Shown here piece after piece: positions 1 to 4,053 of a stretch of DNA of 5,724 nucleotides. The notes under the pieces were generated by a model, which was not told the origin of the DNA, made no database searches, and saw nothing but the letters and a program-made list of their open reading frames with translations. This DNA comes from Clostridiales bacterium (lineage in GTDB: Bacteria > Bacillota > Clostridia > WRLR01), in contig JAITSR010000307.1 in the NCBI GenBank assembly GCA_031287655.1, forward strand, positions 1 through 5,724, read 5' to 3'. A program made the translations under genes and the position numbers. Position 1 is the stretch's first letter. Each line of letters opens with the position of its first letter.

Positions 1-571
1 CGGATTGGGAGCCGTCAGATGGAGAAACGTCGGAGGGTGATGAACCGGCGGACGCAGACGCGTCGACACCGGTATCAGCGTCGCCGTCTGCATCGGACGG
101 ATGCAAAAGCGCGGCGAGCGACGGGGGCGGCGGCGCGGCCTCATATGAAACTGCTTCCGTATTGTTTTTTCCAAGTTGGCGAGAAGTGCCAAGGGCGGTC
201 ACAGAACCTTTGGAACCGGCGGCGCCCGCGTTCCCCGAACCGCCCGCGGCCGAAGCGGAGACCCCGGTCCCGGCGCCGTCTTCATCAGAGTCGGACAAAG
301 CGGACTGATGTGACGCGGCGGACGAGGCCGCGCCTCTTTCAAAATACTGAATCAGGACGATCGCACTCACGCAAAGGCAGATCAGCATCGCAAAAAAAGA
401 ATCCAGCCGCGCCCAGTTGACCCGCAGCCCGCGCTGACTTCCGCTATGCGCCCGTCTCCTATTCCCGTGGTGATTTGACGGCGCGGGCCGCGCGGCCACC
501 TGCGCGCCGCTCCCCGCATCTTGCGTCCGCCCGTCCGTATTCCGATATTCCCGATTTTGCCGTCTTTCCAT
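1..571 (-). CDS. N-terminal part of a single-pass membrane protein with a Ser/Ala/Gly/Asp-rich extracytoplasmic segment (partial)
   Basis: The frame reads open for 190 codons from ATG at 571 to the left window edge, so the 3' end is missing. Residues 1-55 are hydrophilic and rich in Arg, Asn and Gly (it starts MERRQNREYR, with RRR near 38-40). Residues 57-77 form one hydrophobic helix (core FFAMLICLCVSAIVLIQYF). From about 80 on the chain is low complexity, Ser/Ala/Gly/Asp with a PPPP stretch at 147-150. Positive charge before the helix and acid after it fit an N-in, C-out signal anchor with a flexible spacer, so any functional domain probably lies beyond the window. The start is preceded by GGGGTG four bases upstream, a weak ribosome site, and by two promoter-like elements. 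Competing frames here give Arg-rich shadow peptides, whereas this frame alone gives a sensible membrane topology. I do not recognise the family; a cell-wall or sporulation enzyme of type II topology is possible but not shown. Confidence 0.72.
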   Translation of the reverse strand, partial: MERRQNREYRNTDGRTQDAGSGAQVAARPAPSNHHGNRRRAHSGSQRGLRVNWARLDSFFAMLICLCVSAIVLIQYFERGAASSAASHQSALSDSDEDGAGTGVSASAAGGSGNAGAAGSKGSVTALGTSRQLGKNNTEAVSYEAAPPPPSLAALLHPSDADGDADTGVDASASAGSSPSDVSPSDGSQS

Positions 572-627
572 TTCGCACCCCGCAATACCAATTACCACAG
601 TAGTCCGGCAGCCAAGTTGACTTATAT

Positions 628-636
628 ATTATACCA
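628..636 (-). promoter_or_regulatory. Extended -10 promoter (proximal) for the membrane-protein gene
   Basis: The minus strand reads TGGTATAAT, a consensus -10 hexamer with a TG extension. It lies 57 bases upstream of the ATG at 571, so transcription would start near 621 with a leader of about 50 bases. No good -35 hexamer sits 17 bases upstream; that position is taken by the right arm of the dyad at 640-660, as expected for an extended -10 promoter under repressor or activator control. Confidence 0.55.
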
Positions 637-639
637 TGT

Positions 640-660
640 GCGTTCCGCTAAGCGGAACGC
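640..660. promoter_or_regulatory. Perfect 10-bp dyad, probable operator
   Basis: Arms GCGTTCCGCT (640-649) and AGCGGAACGC (651-660) are exact reverse complements around a single central base. The dyad begins three bases upstream of the TGGTATAAT element on the minus strand and covers its -35 region. It has no T-run and a one-base loop, so it is a poor terminator and a good candidate for a dimeric helix-turn-helix regulator site. The regulator is not encoded in the window, and I cannot assign its family. Confidence 0.5.
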
Positions 661-718
661 AAACTTCCGCTGCTGGTTCAATAGACGCGGCGCGGCACGC
701 ACCATTTCCTTTGTGTCT

Positions 719-727
719 ATTATACCA
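719..727 (-). promoter_or_regulatory. Extended -10 promoter (distal), second copy of TGGTATAAT
   Basis: The same nine bases TGGTATAAT recur on the minus strand exactly 91 bp upstream of the proximal copy, about 148 bases before the ATG at 571. A weak -35 candidate TTTCCG lies 17 bases upstream at 742-747, within a small palindrome TTCCGGAA (739-746). It could be a second promoter for the same gene. Confidence 0.4.
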
Positions 728-841
728 ACAACCACTCGTTCCGGAAAGCCCTTTTGAAAAATAGTTATTAGCAAACTAAATTACAGTTTAACCAATGAAG
801 TCATCGGAGCGCCGCGACGCGGACGGCAGAGGCGGGACGGC

Positions 842-868
842 GGAGACAGCGGAGACAGCGGAGACAGC
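842..868. repeat. Tandem repeat, 3 x 9 bp (GGAGACAGC)
   Basis: Three perfect head-to-tail copies of GGAGACAGC lie at 842-850, 851-859 and 860-868, about 35 bp beyond the MATE stop codon. They are probably a slippage-type microsatellite, and copy number may vary between strains. No function is visible. Confidence 0.8.
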
Positions 869-902
869 GCGGGCGAGCGGGCGGTGGATGCAAAGCGAGC
901 GG

Positions 903-2381
903 CTAGAGTGACGCGGGCGGCTTGTCGACGAGGCGCTTCCGATAGATCGTCAGCATAAACACGACGTAGCAGGTGACGCTGCCCAGCACATGCGAGACGG
1001 GTTCCGCGTAGAAAACGCCGAGCGTGCCCAAGCCCAGCCCGTAGCCGAGCAGCAGAATACAGGGGGCGACGATCACGCCCTTGCGCAGCACCGAAAAGAA
1101 CACCGCGTGCTTTGTGAGCCCGAGCGACACATAACCCGCCTGCCCGAGCCCTTGGAACGCCATCAGGACGAACACGAGAAAATACGCGCGCACCGCGCCG
1201 ACGCCGACGCGGACCAGCTCCGGATCGCTGCTGAACACGCGGATCAGCGCCTCGGGGAACAGGAGCACACCCGCCCAGAGCACGACGTAAATCGAGACCG
1301 ACACGGCTGAGATGAACCGCATCGCCCTGCGCACGCGGTCGTTGCGCCCCGCGCCGTAATTATAGCTCATCACGGGCTGCGCGGCCTCCGAAAGCCCGCC
1401 CCCCGGCAGCTGGACGATCTCCTGAATCGAGTGGACGATCACCATCACACTGACGTACAGGTCGCCGCCGAGGTCGCGCAGCGCGACGTTATAGAACGTG
1501 CCGACGATGCTGTTTGTCATCGCCATTGTAAAACCGGCGACGCCGAGCGCGAGCGAACGTGAGAGAATCCGCGGGTCGAGCCGCATCCATTCCGCGCGGA
1601 TCGGAATCACGGGCTTATTGCCGCGCAAAAAGGAGATCGCCCACAGCGCCGAGCAGCCCTGCGCGAAAACCGTCGCGATCGCCGCGCCCCGAATCCCAAG
1701 CCCGAGCCCGAAGATCAGGATCGGATCGAGCACGATGTTGACAATCGCGCCCAGCAGCACGGTCAACATGCCGACGCGCCCGAAGCCCTGCGCGTTGATA
1801 AAGCCGTTCATGCCAAGGCCGCACATCGCAAAGACGGTGCCGCAGAGGTAGATCGAGAGGTAGTCCTCGGCGTAGCGGATCGTATCGTCGCTCGCGCCGA
1901 CAAGAAAGAGGATCGGCCGCCGGAACACAAGCCCCGCGGCCGTCAGGACGACGGAGAGGATCAGGAGCGTTGAGAACGCGTTGCCCATAATCCGTGCGGC
2001 GCGTTCCCGGTCGCCGCCCCCGCGCGCGATGTTGAACAGCGGGACGCTGCCCGGCGCCGCAAGCCTTGAAATCGACGAGATCACCGCGACGACGTGGAAC
2101 GAGAGGCCGACGCCCGCAAGCGCCATCGCGCCCTCCGCCTGCCAGCGCCCGAGCCAGATGCGATCGACGATGCTGTACAGGAGGTTGATCAGATGCGCGA
2201 GCGTCATCGGAACCGCGAGCCGCAGAATCCGCCCGGCGACGCTGCCCACCGCGAAATTGTTGGAATCGGCGGGGCCGACGATGTCGACTTGGTCGGCGGA
2301 GTCGGCAGGGTCGCGGCCGGGCGGCGGAGAGGCGGGCGGCCTGCGGGTCATTTTTTCTTTTATTCTCATCAGTGGATTCAT
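903..2381 (-). CDS. MATE-family multidrug / organic cation efflux transporter
   Basis: An inner-membrane antiporter of the MATE (MatE, MOP superfamily) type, exporting cationic drugs or metabolites in exchange for Na+ or H+. From ATG at 2381 the product is 492 residues; the usual MATE length is about 450. The first ~45 residues are a Pro/Asp/Arg-rich cytoplasmic tail. Hydrophobic helices begin near residue 50 (GRILRLAVPMTLAHLINLLY, followed by SIVDRIWLG) and recur to the C-terminus in the twelve-helix pattern. Family signatures are the TM1 'lYsivDrIwlG' block, GMNGFINAQG before the mid-protein helices, NIVLDPILIFG, and QPVMSYNYGAG at about 335-345, which opens the second half-repeat in MepA/NorM-type members. 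The frame stays open to a TTG at 2474, but that extension crosses the direct repeats and likely promoter, so I reject it. ATG codons at 2381, 2369 and 2351 are all possible and none has a good ribosome site; 2351 has an AAAAGAAAAA tract before it. Substrate cannot be read from the sequence. Confidence 0.9.
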   Translation of the reverse strand: MNPLMRIKEKMTRRPPASPPPGRDPADSADQVDIVGPADSNNFAVGSVAGRILRLAVPMTLAHLINLLYSIVDRIWLGRWQAEGAMALAGVGLSFHVVAVISSISRLAAPGSVPLFNIARGGGDRERAARIMGNAFSTLLILSVVLTAAGLVFRRPILFLVGASDDTIRYAEDYLSIYLCGTVFAMCGLGMNGFINAQGFGRVGMLTVLLGAIVNIVLDPILIFGLGLGIRGAAIATVFAQGCSALWAISFLRGNKPVIPIRAEWMRLDPRILSRSLALGVAGFTMAMTNSIVGTFYNVALRDLGGDLYVSVMVIVHSIQEIVQLPGGGLSEAAQPVMSYNYGAGRNDRVRRAMRFISAVSVSIYVVLWAGVLLFPEALIRVFSSDPELVRVGVGAVRAYFLVFVLMAFQGLGQAGYVSLGLTKHAVFFSVLRKGVIVAPCILLLGYGLGLGTLGVFYAEPVSHVLGSVTCYVVFMLTIYRKRLVDKPPASL

Positions 2382-2390
2382 GTGTCGTTT

Positions 2391-2419
2391 ATCGTACCAC
2401 AATGCGGAAGGTTGGGCAA
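2391..2419 (-). promoter_or_regulatory. Putative promoter of the MATE gene
   Basis: On the minus strand TTGCCC (2419-2414) and TACGAT (2396-2391) are separated by exactly 17 bases. Each hexamer matches consensus at four of six positions. The start of transcription would fall near 2384, which would leave ATG 2381 almost leaderless and favours ATG 2369 or 2351. It supports discarding the longer TTG start at 2474. Confidence 0.4.
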
Positions 2420-2421
2420 AT

Positions 2422-2457
2422 CGTCGCTCGCAGCCCGTCGCTCGCAGTCCGCTCGCC
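2422..2457. repeat. Imperfect 14-bp tandem repeat
   Basis: CGTCGCTCGCAG occurs at 2422-2433 and again at 2436-2447 (period 14), followed by a degenerate partial copy CGCTCGCC. It lies between the MATE promoter and the ATPase direct repeats. It may be simple slippage sequence; no role is visible. Confidence 0.6.
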
Positions 2458-2517
2458 GACAAATCCGGAAGCAAGTCGTTGACAAATCCGGAAGTAATCT
2501 GTTGACAAATCCGGAAG
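2458..2517 (+). repeat. Three direct repeats (GACAAATCCGGAAG) with exact 23-bp period; probable regulator-binding array
   Basis: The 14-mer GACAAATCCGGAAG is perfect at 2458-2471, 2481-2494 and 2504-2517. Copies 2 and 3 share a longer match, GTTGACAAATCCGGAAGT. The period is 23 bp both times, roughly two helix turns, while the 9-base spacers differ except for the GTT before copies 2 and 3, which suggests selection on the sites rather than a simple duplication. The third copy supplies most of the -35 hexamer and the front of the spacer of the ATPase promoter, and the first lies about 40 bp upstream of the MATE -35. A protein bound here could control one or both genes. Confidence 0.75.
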
Positions 2518-2530
2518 TGGAGAGTATAAC
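2502..2530 (+). promoter_or_regulatory. Near-consensus sigma-A promoter of the DUF4143 ATPase gene
   Basis: TTGACA (2502-2507, 6/6) and TATAAC (2525-2530, 5/6) are separated by exactly 17 bases. Transcription should begin near 2537, giving a leader of about 35 bases before ATG 2573. The -35 is embedded in the third 23-bp-period repeat, so a protein bound there would compete with RNA polymerase. Confidence 0.75.
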
Positions 2531-2572
2531 ATAGTAGAGATCAGCGTATACGGCAGACGAAAGCGGGGGACT

Positions 2573-3841
2573 ATGGACGGCAAATATTGGCCGCGCATTG
2601 CGGACGAAAAACTGAAATTGATGTTGGCGACTTCCGGGGCCGTGTTGATCGTCGGCCCCAAGTGGTGCGGAAAGACGCGCACCGCCGAGGAAGTTTCAAA
2701 GAGCGTTTTATACATGCAGGACCCGGATCACGCGGAGGATTACCGGCTGCTTGCCGATACGAAGCCTTCAAAATTGCTGGAGGGCGAAACGCCGCGGCTG
2801 TTGGACGAATGGCAGCAAGCCCCGGTTTTGTGGAACGCGGTGCGCTTTGCCGTCGACAAGCGGCGCGCACGGGGCCAATTTATCCTGACCGGTTCTGTCG
2901 TCCCGCCCGACACAAAAGACATGCACACCGGTACCGGACGGATCGGCCGCATGGCCATGCACACGATGTCGCTGTTTGAATCGGGGGAATCGACCGGCGG
3001 GATTTCGCTCAGGGACCTGTTTTCCGGCAAGCGGGACTTGTTTGACGAAAGCAAGCTCAGCGTTGAACAGGCCGCGCGAATCCTCACGCGTGGCGGCTGG
3101 CCGGAAGCGGTCGGGGAAGAAAATGAGGTCTACGCGCTGCGCATGGTATACAACTATTTGGACGCCGTGGCCAATCAGGACATGTCCCGCATTGACGATG
3201 TGGAGCGTAAACCGGACCGGGTATACGCGCTTTTGCGCTCGATCGCGAGAAATATATCGACGCAGGCCAGTACCGCGACGCTGCTGCGGGACCTGAGTTC
3301 CAACGACGAAGGGCTGTCGGACAAGACGATCAACGATTATATCAGCGCGTTAAAAAAACTGTATGTGCTAGACGACCTGCCGGCGTGGAGCCCCCATCTG
3401 CGCTCTAAAAAAGCCATCAGGACCACCGCGAAGCGGCATTTTTCCGACCCGTCGATCGCGGCGGCGGCGCTGGGAGCGGACAGCCGCAAGCTGCTCAGTG
3501 ATTTTAAGACCTTAGGGTACCGGTTTGAATCCCTGTGCATCCGTGATCTGCGAATCTACGCGGACGCGTTGGACGGATCGGTCTATCATTATCGCGACCA
3601 GACCGATTTTGAGGTTGACGCGATTATTCAGCTCAGGGACGCGCGCTGGGCGGCGGTGGAGATCAAAATGGGCGCGGGGGGCATTGAAAAAGCCGCGGAA
3701 AATCTGATTCGGTTCCGCGATAGCGTCGACACGGAGAAAACCCCCGCGCCGTCTTTTCTTTTGGTGCTGACATGTACGGAATACGCGTTTCAAATGAAGA
3801 ACGGCGTATGGGTCGTACCGATCGGGTGCTTGAAGGATTGA
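2573..3841 (+). CDS. AAA_14 / DUF4143-family ATP-binding protein
   Basis: A cytoplasmic P-loop ATPase of 422 residues, a normal length for this family. The Walker A motif GPKWCGKT is at 28-35, a Walker B-like RLLDEWQ at 75-81, sensor 1 FILTGS at 103-108, and the basic GRIGRMAMHTMSLFE block at 122-136 carries the likely arginine finger. GGWPEA at 174-179 leads into the DUF4143 part (about 190-367). That part ends in a PD-(D/E)XK-like arrangement: E347-V-D349 and E363-I-K365 on consecutive strands, as in restriction-endonuclease folds. The ATP-site motifs look intact, so it is probably functional. ATG 2573 is preceded by GGGGGA two bases upstream and by a strong promoter. It is transcribed alone, divergent from the MATE gene and convergent with the SLH gene. 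The biological role of these common, often multicopy proteins is not settled; defence, toxin-antitoxin-like and DNA-linked roles are guesses. Nuclease activity is not shown. Confidence 0.92.
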   Translation: MDGKYWPRIADEKLKLMLATSGAVLIVGPKWCGKTRTAEEVSKSVLYMQDPDHAEDYRLLADTKPSKLLEGETPRLLDEWQQAPVLWNAVRFAVDKRRARGQFILTGSVVPPDTKDMHTGTGRIGRMAMHTMSLFESGESTGGISLRDLFSGKRDLFDESKLSVEQAARILTRGGWPEAVGEENEVYALRMVYNYLDAVANQDMSRIDDVERKPDRVYALLRSIARNISTQASTATLLRDLSSNDEGLSDKTINDYISALKKLYVLDDLPAWSPHLRSKKAIRTTAKRHFSDPSIAAAALGADSRKLLSDFKTLGYRFESLCIRDLRIYADALDGSVYHYRDQTDFEVDAIIQLRDARWAAVEIKMGAGGIEKAAENLIRFRDSVDTEKTPAPSFLLVLTCTEYAFQMKNGVWVVPIGCLKD

Positions 3842-3879
3842 TGGTGGGCGGGGTGGTACTTTTAGGATGCGCGCCACAA

Positions 3880-3927
3880 CCACCCTGTCAGCTACGCTGC
3901 CACCCCTCCGACGGAGGGGAATGGAGG
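3880..3927. repeat. Hairpin-bearing intergenic element, possibly a dispersed palindromic repeat
   Basis: Two small hairpins sit side by side downstream of the ATPase: CAGC-TAC-GCTG (3889-3899) and CCCCTCC-GAC-GGAGGGG (3903-3919). The CTGTCAGC...GCTGCCACCCCTCCG...GGAGGGG layout resembles short intergenic palindromic repeats that I recall as frequent in gut clostridia. Only one copy is present here, so the repeat nature is inference. Confidence 0.35.
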
Positions 3928-3950
3928 CGGTCTGACCTGTAAGCGCGGGC

Positions 3951-3996
3951 AGGACGAAAAGAGAGCGGCGCATACGCGCCGCTCTCTTTTCGTCCT
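3951..3996. terminator. Bidirectional factor-independent terminator, 21-bp perfect stem with ATAC loop
   Basis: Bases 3951-3971 pair without mismatch with 3976-3996, leaving a four-base loop ATAC. The GC-rich inner half (GCGGCGC/GCGCCGC) is flanked by an A-rich 5' side and CTCTCTTTTC 3' side on either strand, so it can stop transcription from both directions. It lies between the ends of two convergent genes, 110 bases after the ATPase stop and 58 bases after the SLH-protein stop, and probably serves both. Confidence 0.8.
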
Positions 3997-4020
3997 CCCT
4001 GTTTGGCCCTGCCGGGCTGA

Positions 4021-4039
4021 GGGCGGCCACCGGCCGCCC
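4021..4039. other. GC-rich hairpin just downstream of the SLH gene
   Basis: GGGCGGCC (4021-4028) and GGCCGCCC (4032-4039) form an 8-bp all-GC stem with loop ACC, 15 bases beyond the SLH stop codon. It lacks a T-run on either strand. It may protect the transcript end or help pause polymerase ahead of the larger terminator. Confidence 0.45.
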
Positions 4040-4053
4040 CTGCCGCGGATTGT

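Larger units (their letters stand above)
592..902. other. Non-coding spacer between the MATE gene and the partial membrane-protein gene
   Basis: This stretch of about 310 bases holds the two extended -10 elements, the dyad, an AT-rich patch (about 751-795) and a GC-rich part with a 9-bp tandem repeat. No reading frame with a ribosome site is credible. A 39-codon frame from ATG at 795 is just the tandem repeat read as repeated Glu-Thr-Ala and has no ribosome site. I see no convincing factor-independent terminator for the MATE gene here. The only hairpin in the AT-rich patch (AAACT...AGTTT, about 773-789) has a 5-bp stem. Confidence 0.6.

Noticed and set aside
19..420. Plus-strand frame of 133 codons at the left edge
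   Set aside because: The product is extremely Arg-rich and low complexity, with no ribosome site. It is antisense to the minus-strand membrane-protein frame, which has a proper transmembrane helix.
382..591. Minus-strand frame of 69 codons overlapping the membrane-protein start
   Set aside because: It is in another frame of the same DNA, has no recognisable features, and ends quickly while the alternative frame stays open for 190 codons.
773..789. AT-rich hairpin as a MATE terminator
   Set aside because: The stem is only 5 bp and AT-rich, and the nearest T-run lies well beyond it, so it would be too weak.
795..914. Short plus-strand frame through the 9-bp tandem repeat
   Set aside because: No ribosome site, product is a Glu-Thr-Ala repeat artefact, and it runs into the 3' end of the MATE gene on the other strand.
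2458..2517. Direct repeats as a CRISPR array or plasmid-type replication iterons
   Set aside because: Repeats are only 14 bp with 9-bp spacers, too short for CRISPR, and there is no cas gene. No replication initiator gene is present, and the array sits on a promoter, so an operator role is more likely.
1981..2534. Plus-strand frames antisense to the MATE N-terminal half
   Set aside because: They are shadows of a GC-rich coding sequence. The MATE frame carries clear family motifs and these products are Arg/Pro-rich without features.
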